A stretch of 46,180 nt of DNA from Microcaldota archaeon (GCA_021791245.1 JAJYWY010000017.1:1-46180), one strand, 5' to 3'. Counted from the stretch's first letter, positions 8,936 through 17,333 are shown. Made by a program: numbers and translations. Notes: generated from the sequence alone by a model not told the origin.

Positions 8936-10138
8936 ATGAAGAACATAACAATACACAGGTTGGAGTCGCTTCCCATGGATAAAAGGGAGATGGAGTATGT
9001 AGAAAGAAAAGGGATAGGGCATCCTGACAGCCTTATTGACGGGATAGTGGACAGGATAAGCGTAGAGCTTTGCAAGGAATATATAGACAAGATAGGTTTC
9101 GTGCTGCATCATAATGTTGACAAGGGATTGATAGTAGGCGGAGCTGCAGAGGCTGGCTTCGGAAAGGGCACTATAACAAAGAAGATAGATGTCATACTTG
9201 CAGGAAGGGCAACAGACAGGTACGAGGGCAAGGCAATAGATGTAAACAGGATAGCTATAGACACCACAAAGGAATACTTAAGGGAGAACACCAGATTCCT
9301 TGATGTGGACAATGAGGTAAACTTTGAATCCAGAATAGCAAGGGGAAGCGCAGACCTTACAAGCATATTCATCAGGGGGAGGGAGGCACCGCTTGCCAAT
9401 GACACTTCTTTCGGCGTTGGATTTGCGCCGTTCAGCGAAACGGAAAATCTTGTATTAAACGTTGAAATGTATTTGAACAGCAAAGAATACAAGAAGATCA
9501 GGCCTGCAGTTGGAGAAGACGTTAAGATAATGGGGATAAGGGAGAAAGACATGATAACGCTGACAGTTGCAATAGCATTCGTTGCCCATCATGTGAAGAG
9601 CATGGAGGAATACCGCGAGAATATAGCGAAGATAAAGGAGGACATAATCCAGTTCTCGAAGAAATACACAGGGAGGGAAGTCGAAGTGATAATAAACCAT
9701 GGCGACGTCATAGATGCTGGAGATGTTTATATAACCAAGTCAGGGCTGAGCTGCGAATCCGGAGATGACGGCTCGGTTGGCAGGGGGAACAGGGTCAACG
9801 GAATAATAACTCCCTTCAGGTATATGAGCCTCGAGGCAGCTGCCGGGAAGAACCCTATCAGCCATGTCGGCAAGATTTACAACATATTTGCGAACGAGCT
9901 TGCGAAGGAAGTGGTGAAGAGATACGAGGGAGAGGTGGAGGAGTGCAACATAGCCGTGGTATCGCAGATAGGAAGAAGAATAAATGACCCTAGGAACCTG
10001 AGCTTTAGCATCATAGCCAATGATCCGGCAAGATTCGATTCTTTGAAGAAAGAGATACATTCGCTTGGGGAAGAAAGGCTAGATAACATAGGGGAGCTCA
10101 CAAGCGAGATAATGATGGGCAAATACCCAGTATTCTGA
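8936..10138 (+). CDS. mat: S-adenosylmethionine synthetase, archaeal type
   Basis: Makes S-adenosylmethionine from methionine and ATP. It belongs to the archaeal class, which is barely similar to bacterial MetK. Recognisable segments are '[15 protein letters not shown]' (about residues 24-38), '[12 protein letters not shown]', '[10 protein letters not shown]', '[15 protein letters not shown]', '[19 protein letters not shown]', '[14 protein letters not shown]' and '[13 protein letters not shown]'. At 400 residues it has the usual family length. I preferred ATG 8936 over the TTG at 8915 because family members begin 'M.NI' and AAGGTAAG precedes the ATG. It lies closely behind ftsZ and may share its transcript. 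Confidence 0.95.
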   Translation: MKNITIHRLESLPMDKREMEYVERKGIGHPDSLIDGIVDRISVELCKEYIDKIGFVLHHNVDKGLIVGGAAEAGFGKGTITKKIDVILAGRATDRYEGKAIDVNRIAIDTTKEYLRENTRFLDVDNEVNFESRIARGSADLTSIFIRGREAPLANDTSFGVGFAPFSETENLVLNVEMYLNSKEYKKIRPAVGEDVKIMGIREKDMITLTVAIAFVAHHVKSMEEYRENIAKIKEDIIQFSKKYTGREVEVIINHGDVIDAGDVYITKSGLSCESGDDGSVGRGNRVNGIITPFRYMSLEAAAGKNPISHVGKIYNIFANELAKEVVKRYEGEVEECNIAVVSQIGRRINDPRNLSFSIIANDPARFDSLKKEIHSLGEERLDNIGELTSEIMMGKYPVF

Positions 10139-10183
10139 AGCAATAAAAAGCACATATGGCAATGAAGGAAAATCTGCCCTTGT

Positions 10184-10201
10184 AGCAGTGGTGAAACTGC
10201 T
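10184..10201. terminator. Small hairpin between convergent genes
   Basis: AGCAGT and ACTGCT pair around a six-base loop, and the structure touches the stop codon of the minus-strand kinase gene. It could separate the convergent SAM synthetase and heptose kinase transcripts. There is no strong T-run, so support is weak. Confidence 0.3.
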
Positions 10202-11187
10202 TATTCTTCGCTATAAATTATCTTAGCACCTTCGCTTGAAAAATCGAAAGGCTCATATCTTAGCCCGGGCAGCGCCTTGATTATCTTTTCGTGGCATTCG
10301 GGAGCTGCAAAGAACATTATGAACCCCCTGCTTCCTGCGCCCATTACCTTTCCTCCCTCCGCCCCGGCATCCAGGCCTATCTTGTAATAATCATCGATTA
10401 TTGGATTATCCAGGCCATGCGTTATCTTCTTCAATAGCCAATTCTCATGCAGGTATCTTCCGGTATTTTGCCATATATTATTTGAAAGGTCATCTAGCAT
10501 CTTATATCCAAGGTCGACCATCTTCCTGTATACTCCTGCATTTTCGTCAACGCTTTCTCCCATCTTTCCGTGGATTCCGGCATTTGGCTTCTCTATGCCT
10601 GTGTAAAGCAGCAGCAAATGGCTTTTCAGTTCATCTAGGCTTTTGCTATCCATATTTATTGCAGTATTATCTACGCTACCATCCTTATTGAACTGGAGGA
10701 ATTGGAATCCCCCCAATGCTGCCATATATTGGTCTTGCCTTCCTCCCTGCTCCTTTAGTATCTCCCTCTCGATCTTTATGGACTCCTCGGCAAGATCCTT
10801 TTGGGAAACCTCCTCTCCTTTCCATTCATGCAAAGTCTTTAAGAGGGCTACGGCAAAGCTGCTGCTTGCTCCAAGCCCTGTGCCGTTGGCAGGCACATCC
10901 GCGTCTGTATGTATCTCCACCCCTTTCCTTATATCTAGCATCCTTAGCGCTTCCCTTATTGAAGGGTGCTTTATGTCGTCTACAGAATCGGCTATCTCTA
11001 TCTTTGAATATGAAAGCTTTATCGTTTGCTCAAAATTTTTGTGAATGCTGATATACACGTACTTGTTTATCGATGCGGCTATGGATACCCCTGGGCCGTA
11101 TCTTCTATAATATTCTGGTATGTCTGTTCCGCCCCCTACAAAAGTTATCCTCAGCGGAGCCCTTGATAATACCATCTTCTTTGCCAT
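10201..11187 (-). CDS. hddA: GHMP-family sugar kinase, D-glycero-D-manno-heptose 7-phosphate kinase-like
   Basis: A GHMP kinase of 328 residues from the chosen start. Motif 1 is 'SRAPLRITFVGGGTD' near the N-terminus; the ATP loop 'PANGTGLGASSS' sits at about residues 99-110; motif 3 'GGKVMGAGSRGFIMF' is near the C-terminus. 'EQGGRQDQYMAALGG' is characteristic of the heptose-7-phosphate and fucose/galactose kinase branch. HddA phosphorylates D-glycero-D-manno-heptose 7-phosphate at C1. The gene directly upstream is a GmhB-like phosphatase, which removes the 7-phosphate in the next step, and this strongly supports a heptose role. The start was taken at the ATG at 11187; the TTG at 11202 or ATG at 11175 remain possible. 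The isomerase (gmhA) and nucleotidyltransferase (hddC) are not in the window. Confidence 0.75.
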   Translation of the reverse strand: MAKKMVLSRAPLRITFVGGGTDIPEYYRRYGPGVSIAASINKYVYISIHKNFEQTIKLSYSKIEIADSVDDIKHPSIREALRMLDIRKGVEIHTDADVPANGTGLGASSSFAVALLKTLHEWKGEEVSQKDLAEESIKIEREILKEQGGRQDQYMAALGGFQFLQFNKDGSVDNTAINMDSKSLDELKSHLLLLYTGIEKPNAGIHGKMGESVDENAGVYRKMVDLGYKMLDDLSNNIWQNTGRYLHENWLLKKITHGLDNPIIDDYYKIGLDAGAEGGKVMGAGSRGFIMFFAAPECHEKIIKALPGLRYEPFDFSSEGAKIIYSEE

Positions 11188-11210
11188 TTGCTCAACAATC
11201 AACAGGTAAA

Positions 11211-11717
11211 CTACGTACCATTTATTACCTCTAAAACCTTATAAAAATCTTGTGCAAAATAATCCCCATTTTCATCTCCTTTCCTCCTTATTCTTATTCC
11301 CCTGATTCCAAAGTTCCTTGCCATAACCATGTCTTTGTCGTCATCTCCTATGACGAAAGAGTGCTCGCGGTCTATGCTGAAGCTGCTGAAGGCGAGGCTA
11401 AGCAGCTTTGTATTCGGTTTCCTGCATTCGCACTTGTCTTCCGGCTTGTGTATGCAGCAGAATATCGCATCCACCCTGCCTCCCCTTCCCTCTATCTCCA
11501 CCTTTACTTTGTTGTTCACTTCGTCAAGCTGAGCCATGGTTATGATGCCCTTGCCTACTCCCGACTGGTTTGTGATTATTATTATATAGTACTTTTTGGA
11601 GAGCTCCTCCAGCGGCACAAATATGTCATCATACATTATTGTTTTCTCGCTGCTGTTGCAGTATGGGCAATCTACGTTGAGCGTACCGTCCCTATCAAGG
11701 AATAATGCAGGTTTCAC
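11211..11717 (-). CDS. gmhB: HAD phosphatase, D-glycero-D-manno-heptose 1,7-bisphosphate phosphatase-like
   Basis: A histidinol-phosphatase/GmhB-type HAD enzyme of 168 residues. HAD motif I is 'FLDRDGTLN', motif II is the Thr-Asn of 'IITNQSGVGKG', the zinc-binding Cys/His loop is 'CCIHKPEDKCECRKP', and motif IV is 'FVIGDDDKDM'. The expected reaction is removal of the 7-phosphate from heptose 1,7-bisphosphate. I placed the start at a GTG (11717) because AGGTGA lies four bases upstream and the protein then begins right at motif I; a TTG at 11738 is the alternative. The heptose kinase follows after 23 nt, so the two form one operon for nucleotide-heptose synthesis, presumably for surface glycans. 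Confidence 0.75.
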   Translation of the reverse strand: MKPALFLDRDGTLNVDCPYCNSSEKTIMYDDIFVPLEELSKKYYIIIITNQSGVGKGIITMAQLDEVNNKVKVEIEGRGGRVDAIFCCIHKPEDKCECRKPNTKLLSLAFSSFSIDREHSFVIGDDDKDMVMARNFGIRGIRIRRKGDENGDYFAQDFYKVLEVINGT

Positions 11718-11815
11718 TGATTCACCTAATCTCGACAATGAAGCACACTTTCACTGTAAAAGCAGGTCACGCAAAAAACACCATTTAGCTATTGCCACTG
11801 CCTATTGAATCAAGG

Positions 11816-12757
11816 CTATATGATATACATATCTCTGTTCTCGTATTGCGGAGAAGTTACACAAAGTACCCTCAATAACTCGGTCTCGCTTAAATTCTGA
11901 AGTGAATGCATATTTCCTTTAGGCACATATACCACTGATCCTTGTCTAACATCGTATTCTGAATTGCCTATGCATACTCTTCCTACTCCATTAAGCACGT
12001 AATATATCTCATCGCTCTCCTTGTGAGAATGGATTGCTGCTTTCCTTCCTGCAGAAAGAATGCCAAGCACAAGCGAGAATCCAAGGTCATTCATTACAGG
12101 GTATTTCTTTCCGAATATACTAATCTCTTTTTCCCGCACCAATTCATATGCTTCTGTGCCATCAATTGTATTTAAACTTGAAGACTTATCCAGTTCAGGG
12201 TTATGATGAGTTGCACTTAAACTTAAAGACTCATCCCGTTCAGGGCCTCCATACTTGTAGAATGTCAAAGGGTATTTTTCATTTTTGGAATTAGTACCTC
12301 CTTCAGCAAATGTAAAATAACTGGGTACTCTATTCCGGTAAGTATTTTCTACATTTACATCGTTTTTATCAAATGGCGGAGATGCAAAAACCAGATGTGT
12401 TAACTGCTTATTACCCATATAAGTATAATTTTCAAGGAAGTGCACAGTATCTTTAGGAATAACCACGCAAATATCATTTCTAACATCTATGCCCCACAAT
12501 CCTACATGCATGACTCCTTCCCCATTCAGTATAAAATATACTTCATGCGTATTTTGGTGTCTGTGGGGTAAAGAGGCTGCACGCCAGTCCATTGCCACAT
12601 ATGCCATGCTAACCCTTTTTAAAGAAGCTATCTCTTTGAGTGTTTGCTGGCATACATTTTCTGCTGGTTTCAGATCATCAATATTTACAACTCGGTGCAC
12701 GTCTGATTCTATTATAATTGAAGTATCCCAATTTCCAGGTTTTATTTTTTCTTCCAT
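11816..12757 (-). CDS. Two-domain cupin (bicupin) protein
   Basis: The 313 residues contain two cupin barrels. The first has 'PHRHQNTHEVYFILNGEG' and 'IPKDTVHFLEN' (about residues 66-125); the second has 'IHSHKESDEIYYVLNGVG' and 'VPKGNMHSLQN' (about 235-295). The His/Glu residues needed for a metal site are largely present in both. Such proteins can be sugar-phosphate isomerases, dioxygenases or sugar-binding regulators; the substrate cannot be read here. It lies just upstream of the heptose gene pair in the same direction (about 100 nt gap), so a sugar-nucleotide role is a reasonable inference. The linker between the barrels contains a 15-residue duplication. A TATA-like TCTATATAAG lies about 80 bp upstream. 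Confidence 0.7.
   Translation of the reverse strand: MEEKIKPGNWDTSIIIESDVHRVVNIDDLKPAENVCQQTLKEIASLKRVSMAYVAMDWRAASLPHRHQNTHEVYFILNGEGVMHVGLWGIDVRNDICVVIPKDTVHFLENYTYMGNKQLTHLVFASPPFDKNDVNVENTYRNRVPSYFTFAEGGTNSKNEKYPLTFYKYGGPERDESLSLSATHHNPELDKSSSLNTIDGTEAYELVREKEISIFGKKYPVMNDLGFSLVLGILSAGRKAAIHSHKESDEIYYVLNGVGRVCIGNSEYDVRQGSVVYVPKGNMHSLQNLSETELLRVLCVTSPQYENRDMYII
12171..12245. repeat. 45-bp-period internal duplication in the cupin linker
   Basis: Two 30-bp copies (12171-12200 and 12216-12245) match at 26 positions with a period of 45 bp, or 15 codons. They encode PERDESLSL-like and PELDKSSSL-like segments between the two cupin barrels. The period keeps the frame, so this is a linker expansion and not a disruption. 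Confidence 0.8.
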
Positions 12758-12780
12758 ATGATCATGACATAATATTTAGA

Positions 12781-12820
12781 ATGATATAACAATCTCCACC
12801 CGCTTGCAAGCGGCATGGAT
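12781..12820 (-). other. Hairpin resembling an IS605/TnpB-type right end
   Basis: On the minus strand a perfect 14-bp palindrome (CCGCTTGCAAGCGG, plus 12800-12813) is followed by GTGGAGATTGTTATATC. The 'hairpin then GCGGGTGGA' pattern matches the motif copies at 14759 and 36887. It lies in the 5' region of the cupin gene. It could be a short relic of an IS200/IS605 element end or a cupin leader hairpin. The match is short. Confidence 0.35.
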
Positions 12821-12922
12821 TTCCAGAGTGAAACACTTATATAGAATTATGGGGTAATAAGGTATATATAAGGTATATATATCCCACATCCATGAATGAC
12901 GCGGGTTTTCCCGCTTATATTG

Positions 12923-14494
12923 TTAAAGAAGCTTCTGTCCTCTGAATATCTCTTTTTCAATCTTCTTCTCGGCCTTCAACTCCTTCTTCAGCTTTACCAC
13001 TATGTCAAGCATCTTCCCTTCCCGTTTCTGCGACACCCTGAAATAAATTTCATCCTTGGAATTTTCCGTTACCAAGATTACAACCTCTCCATCGTAAAGC
13101 CTTCCTGTTCTTCCCTTCCTCTGTATGTTCCTTATCTCGCTTGCTATTGGCTCGTAGAACACAACAACGTCTACTGTGGGTATGTCAAGGCCTTCTTCGC
13201 CTATGGAACTTGCCACCAGCACGTTGAACGCATTGTTTCTGAAGTCTTCTATCACCTGCTTCTGCTGTATCTGCGTAATCCCTTCTTTCTTCCCAACGAA
13301 TGCCCTTGCGTTAAATCCTCTGTCATTTAGCCTGTCTACCAGCATCTTGATTGTAGACCTGTACTGTGCGAATACTATTGCCTTTTTATGCATCCTTGAT
13401 GCCAGCACATCTACAAGAGAATATACCTTTGGATGCTCCTTTCCTATTTTGATGTAATCCTCTGCGGCATGCTTCGCAGACATTACCGCATCGCTTGCAA
13501 GCAGGCTCGAAAGCGCCTTGCTCTTCGTCTCTCTTTCTTCCAGAGATTTTGTATATTGCAGGAAAGGGTAGAAACCCTCTGTTTCTACAAGGTCGTATGC
13601 GTGTATCAGGTTCAGAAGCTTCACATAGCTCGTTATAGCCGCGAACCTGTAGTTCTTAGCATATAATTTCTTTATGTCATCGCCGATCTTTATCAGCATT
13701 CCTTTAGGCATTGACTCGAAACGCTTGAATGGCATGAGTCCCAATCCCCTTAACTTTCCCATATTGCTTTCTATCTCAGGGCGCAAGTAAGCGCATATCC
13801 TTTCAACTTCTTCATTCTTCTTTACCCCTACAACCTGGAAAGTTTTATGCATCACGTATTTTGCCACGTCTGCGTCGTTGTGCGTCCTTATTTCTATATT
13901 GTTAATGTTCAGCGTATTCAGCAGCTCCTTTATCTTGTCCTTCCTGCTTCCCGGCGATGCTGTAAGCCCTACTATCTGCACATCGTTTAGCACGGATTCG
14001 TTCGCTATATATGTATATGCATACTTTCCCACTGCATGATGGCATTCATCAAAGATTGCAACCCCGAAATTATTTAGGGATAAGAAGTTTTTTTTAAGGT
14101 CATTCATTATTGTCTGAGGCGTTGCAACTATCACTTTTGAGCTATTCTCTATTATTTTCCTCTTTTCCGATGAAGTGCTTCCAGTAAGCAAAACTATGGA
14201 ATCTTCATCCAATCTGAGGAAGCGCCTGAGCGTGGAATAATGCTGTTCGCTTAATGGCTTAGTAGGCGCAAGTATCACTGCCTTTTTTCCTTTTGATATG
14301 ATGTTGGCTATGGTAAATATGGCGATTAATGTCTTGCCAAGCCCGGTCGGAAGGATTACTAGGGTATTCTCTCCATTGAGAAGCGACTTTATTATGTTGA
14401 ACTGGTACTCCCTGAACTCTATGCCTTCAAGATTGACAAAATCTGCGGAAGAGCCCAGAGCGTGCCATCTTTGGTCCTCAGGCATAATATGCAT
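12923..14494 (-). CDS. Hef/FANCM-type superfamily 2 helicase, no nuclease domain
   Basis: A 523-residue helicase. Motif I is 'LPTGLGKT' (about residues 48-55), motif Ia 'APTKPLSEQH', motif II 'DECHH' (a DECH box), motif III 'TASPGS', and motif VI 'QRKGRTGRL' near residue 463; the insert between the two RecA lobes is that of the Hef/FANCM/MDA5 branch. Archaeal Hef unwinds forked and branched DNA, and in many archaea it carries a C-terminal XPF-type nuclease plus HhH. Here the protein stops soon after lobe 2 with a lysine-rich tail, so only the helicase half is present. A TATA-like GATTATATAG lies about 25 bp before the ATG, fitting a leaderless mRNA. ATG 14485 is an alternative start. Confidence 0.85.
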   Translation of the reverse strand: MHIMPEDQRWHALGSSADFVNLEGIEFREYQFNIIKSLLNGENTLVILPTGLGKTLIAIFTIANIISKGKKAVILAPTKPLSEQHYSTLRRFLRLDEDSIVLLTGSTSSEKRKIIENSSKVIVATPQTIMNDLKKNFLSLNNFGVAIFDECHHAVGKYAYTYIANESVLNDVQIVGLTASPGSRKDKIKELLNTLNINNIEIRTHNDADVAKYVMHKTFQVVGVKKNEEVERICAYLRPEIESNMGKLRGLGLMPFKRFESMPKGMLIKIGDDIKKLYAKNYRFAAITSYVKLLNLIHAYDLVETEGFYPFLQYTKSLEERETKSKALSSLLASDAVMSAKHAAEDYIKIGKEHPKVYSLVDVLASRMHKKAIVFAQYRSTIKMLVDRLNDRGFNARAFVGKKEGITQIQQKQVIEDFRNNAFNVLVASSIGEEGLDIPTVDVVVFYEPIASEIRNIQRKGRTGRLYDGEVVILVTENSKDEIYFRVSQKREGKMLDIVVKLKKELKAEKKIEKEIFRGQKLL

Positions 14495-14546
14495 TTATCA
14501 GGCGACGCCTATATAATCATAGCGGGAAAATCCGCGGATTTCAATC

Positions 14547-14750
14547 GTGGAACGGAAGCGAGCAAAAAGGTATATAAGCATGAATGTTGCTAGAATGCCT
14601 AAACAAGGACGAGACAGGGCAGGCCTTGCGAGCAGAGAAGTTTCCAGGGATTGTACTCCTGTTTGCCATGGCCTCTGCCAAAAGGTTTCGAAGGAGACGG
14701 TTTCGTTGACCGATAAAATGCATCCTTTGCCGGATGCAGTAATTGCATGA
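14547..14750 (+). pseudogene. Possible decayed TnpB C-terminal tail (or small leaderless ORF)
   Basis: An open frame whose residues 'NVARMPKQGRDRAGLASREV' and then 'TPV..GL...VSKETVSL' resemble the variable C-terminal tail of IS605-type TnpB proteins ('NAA.NIL..G...AGLA' and 'TPV'). All RuvC and zinc-finger parts of TnpB are absent. Its stop codon lies inside the hairpin of the adjacent RE-like motif (14720-14793), as TnpB genes commonly overlap their guide-RNA scaffold. A strong TATA box (GGTATATAAGC, about 14567-14577) lies about 25 bp before the ATG at 14595, so a 51-codon leaderless small protein is the alternative reading. The resemblance was judged by eye only. Confidence 0.35.
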
Positions 14751-14793
14751 CGCAAAGAAAGCCCGAGCAGATTGCGGATGGGAGGATGCCACA
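14720..14793 (+). ncRNA. IS605-type right end / omega-RNA-like scaffold, copy A
   Basis: The outer arms GCATCC (14720-14725) and GGATGC (14784-14789) can pair, enclosing a hairpin (TTTGC/GCAAA with inner ATGCA/TGCAT, 14726-14756) and the conserved AAGCCCGAGCAGATTGCGG block (14759-14777). The block and its 3' flank match 31 of 35 bases at 36887-36921. A 3'-terminal hairpin plus 'GGATNNCAC' just before host sequence is how TnpB-associated guide-RNA scaffolds and element right ends look. An H/ACA-like RNA with a 3' ACA is the main alternative. No intact transposase or TnpB accompanies it. Confidence 0.4.
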
Positions 14794-14810
14794 CGTACAA
14801 TATCGCTCGC

Positions 14811-14919
14811 GCCTCAGTAGCTCAGTCCGGGAGAGCGTCCCGCTGAAGGCAGGCTTTTAGAAGAAGCCTGGTTAAAAACGGAAACGGGAAGGTCGTCAGT
14901 TCAAATCTGACCTGAGGCA
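14811..14919 (+). tRNA. tRNA-Phe (GAA) with a 35-nt intron
   Basis: Acceptor GCCTCAG pairs with CTGAGGC (14912-14918), discriminator A at 14919. D-stem GCTC/GAGC, anticodon stem TCCCG/CGGGA, loop CTGAAG with anticodon GAA at 14845-14847, T-arm GTCAG-TTCAAAT-CTGAC. The intron (14849-14883) sits at the canonical archaeal position one base 3' of the anticodon and contains an AGGCTT/AAGCCT hairpin suited to a bulge-helix-bulge processed by the splicing endonuclease. CCA is not encoded. Confidence 0.95.
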
Positions 14920-14997
14920 TCTGGTAGCTTAAGATATAGCCTTGGATACTCTTTCTTATAATTATTTTTGCATATCGTAATATCGCTAGATGGTCTT

Positions 14998-17298
14998 ATG
15001 ATAAAATCGCTTGAGCTGACCAATTGGAAGACTCACAAACACACAAAGCTCGAGTTCCAGAAGGGCACAAATATACTGATAGGCAAGATGGGCGCAGGCA
15101 AAAGTTCCGTGCTTGATGCAATCTCATTCTCTCTCTTTGGAACGTTCCCTTCGGCAAAGCACAACAGAGTAAATCTCCAGGGAATAATAAGGAATGTTCC
15201 TGAGCAGGAGAAAGAGGCATACGCCAAACTTGTGTTCACGGCAAACGGCGATGAGTACACTGTAGAGAGAAGGATATACCAGAACAAAAGCGCACAGGCA
15301 ACCCTTAAGAAAAACGGCGATTACCTGCAATCGCAGCCAGACCGCGTGAATGAGGAGATAGCAAAAGCGCTCAAGGTAGATTATGACGTGTTCTCAAGGG
15401 CGGTATATTCCGAGCAGAACCAACTAGACAATTTCCTAAACCTAAGGTCTAGCGAGAGGAAGAAGCAGATGGACGAGCTTTTCGGACTTGACAAATTTGC
15501 AATATCCTCAGATAATGCAACCACTTTGGTCAACAGGATAAAGGATATAATCAAGGAGAAAAAAAGGGAAATAGAAAAATTCAATATAGGCGATATAAAA
15601 GGGCAGTTGGATTTGCTACGCAAAGAAAGGGAAAATTTAAATGATGGCATTACCCTCTCCGAAAAGAAAATAATTGAGATATCTGCAGAGATGAAAGAGG
15701 CGGAAGGGAGGCTCGTTTCCCTAAAAGAACTGAGCAATAAAAAGATGAAGATTGCAAACGAGATAGCCGAATTAAGGAGCAAGATAGATTTTGCTTTGAA
15801 GGACATAAAAAAGATAGAGGGGAAGAAACTTGGCACCCTTGAAGAAACAGAGAGCAAGATGTTAAAAGTATCCGCCATGCTGAAAGATGCAAGAAAAAGG
15901 GAACAGGAGCTTGCCGATAGCGAGAGATCAAAGGGAAAGGAGATAGCCGCACTGGAATCGCAGATCGCCCGTGCAGAAAAGGACATGAAAGAAAGGAGGC
16001 GCATTGAAGAGAAGCTTAATGGAATGCCATTCGATGATATAAGAAAAAAATTGGAAGATGAGACCAATCATATACGCGAACTAGAAACATCGCTGGCATC
16101 ATTAAAGGCGGAAGAATCAGATTTAATTAAGTGGATTGCAGAGCTTGATAAGCATTTTGCAAAATGCCCATTATGCGAAAGGGAGCTGAGCGAGGAGCTT
16201 AAGGCAAGGCTTATCGCAGGAAAAAGGGAGAGGACGGAGGCGGTAAAGGCAGATACAAAAAGGCATGAGGCGGAATTAGAAGGGAAACGCACATATGTAA
16301 AGAAAATTACCGATGATCTTAACGAAATAAAAATTGCAGAGGAGAGGCTCAAGGAATATTCAAGCACTAATGAGATTATAGAGCAGGGCAGAAGAAAACT
16401 TGAATCAGCAAAAAAGGAATTGGAAACCATAGAGAATGAGAGAAGGAAGGCGAGGGAGGATTACGATGCAACGCTGAAGGAAGAGAATTCGCTCAAAATA
16501 GCAAAAGAGGAGCTTTCGAGAAAGGCGATGTATGAGAAGGAGATAGACGCAATGGGGAAAGCCGCAGATGCAAAGGAGAAAGAGCGCTCTTCTATCAATG
16601 TGGACGAAAAGATCCTCGATTCGATGCAACATAAGGTAACCGAGCTGAATTCGAGACATAGCTCCATATTGTCCGAAATATCAGGAATGAAGATGCTTTT
16701 GCTTGAAAAAGACGCGCAGATAGGCGACAAGAGAAGGCAGATAGATGTCATAGAAAAGATGGAACTCGATTTAAGGAAAAAGGAAGATGCTGTAGAAAGC
16801 ATCTCAAAGTTTAAGGAATCATTGGAAGAAACAAAGATAGAGCTTAGGACAATGCTTATTTCCTCTATAAACAACATACTCGAAGAGATATGGCCTGAGA
16901 TATACCCGTATAGGGATTATCCATCGCTGAGGCTGGACGTCTCATCAGATGATTATGTCTTGCAGGTTTTGGTAGGAAAGAATGGCGCGAGATGGGAGAA
17001 GGTAGACGCGACGGCGAGCGGGGGCGAGAGAAGCACAGCGTGCCTGGCGCTGAAGGTTGCATTCAGCCTTGTGCTTGTCCCTAATCTCAAGTGGATAATA
17101 CTCGACGAACCGACCCACAATCTTGACAGGGCCGGAATCAACAAGCTCGTCACTGTATTCAACGAGACTTTGCCAAAGATAATAGACCAGATATTCATAA
17201 TAACGCACGATGACGCACTTAGGGAATCAGCTGCAGCCCAGGTATATGTTCTTGACAGGGACAAGGAATCCGGAGGGGCCACAGTTATTGGCAAATAG
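14998..17298 (+). CDS. rad50: DNA double-strand break repair ATPase Rad50
   Basis: SMC-like ATPase that, with Mre11, tethers and processes DNA ends. From the chosen ATG it is 766 residues: Walker A 'GKMGAGKS' (29-36), Q-loop 'YSEQNQLDNFL' (about 138-148), a long coiled coil, the zinc hook 'CPLC' (Cys at about 391 and 394), return coiled coil, ABC signature 'ASGGERSTA' (about 672) and Walker B/D-loop 'WIILDEPTHNLD' (about 699-710). The total is somewhat short for archaeal Rad50 (often ~880), meaning shorter coiled-coil arms. ATG 14998 was preferred over TTG 14968 because the family starts 'MI.SL.L.N'. Mre11, HerA and NurA, its usual neighbours, are absent from the window. Confidence 0.95.
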   Translation: MIKSLELTNWKTHKHTKLEFQKGTNILIGKMGAGKSSVLDAISFSLFGTFPSAKHNRVNLQGIIRNVPEQEKEAYAKLVFTANGDEYTVERRIYQNKSAQATLKKNGDYLQSQPDRVNEEIAKALKVDYDVFSRAVYSEQNQLDNFLNLRSSERKKQMDELFGLDKFAISSDNATTLVNRIKDIIKEKKREIEKFNIGDIKGQLDLLRKERENLNDGITLSEKKIIEISAEMKEAEGRLVSLKELSNKKMKIANEIAELRSKIDFALKDIKKIEGKKLGTLEETESKMLKVSAMLKDARKREQELADSERSKGKEIAALESQIARAEKDMKERRRIEEKLNGMPFDDIRKKLEDETNHIRELETSLASLKAEESDLIKWIAELDKHFAKCPLCERELSEELKARLIAGKRERTEAVKADTKRHEAELEGKRTYVKKITDDLNEIKIAEERLKEYSSTNEIIEQGRRKLESAKKELETIENERRKAREDYDATLKEENSLKIAKEELSRKAMYEKEIDAMGKAADAKEKERSSINVDEKILDSMQHKVTELNSRHSSILSEISGMKMLLLEKDAQIGDKRRQIDVIEKMELDLRKKEDAVESISKFKESLEETKIELRTMLISSINNILEEIWPEIYPYRDYPSLRLDVSSDDYVLQVLVGKNGARWEKVDATASGGERSTACLALKVAFSLVLVPNLKWIILDEPTHNLDRAGINKLVTVFNETLPKIIDQIFIITHDDALRESAAAQVYVLDRDKESGGATVIGK

Positions 17299-17333
17299 GC
17301 ATTCTGCAAATCAGCAATTGGGAAAGCAAAATC

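Noticed and set aside
8217-8951. Long minus-strand frame (244 codons) over ftsZ
   Set aside because: It is the antisense of ftsZ, serine/isoleucine-rich low-complexity, with no family match, and ftsZ motifs on the plus strand are complete.
14498-14800. 100-codon minus-strand frame between the helicase and tRNA-Phe
   Set aside because: No protein features, and it overlaps the helicase promoter and the structured plus-strand motif.
15381-16067. 228-codon minus-strand frame within rad50
   Set aside because: Antisense of the coiled-coil coding region; its Ser/Leu/Phe-rich sequence is what lysine/glutamate codons give on the opposite strand.
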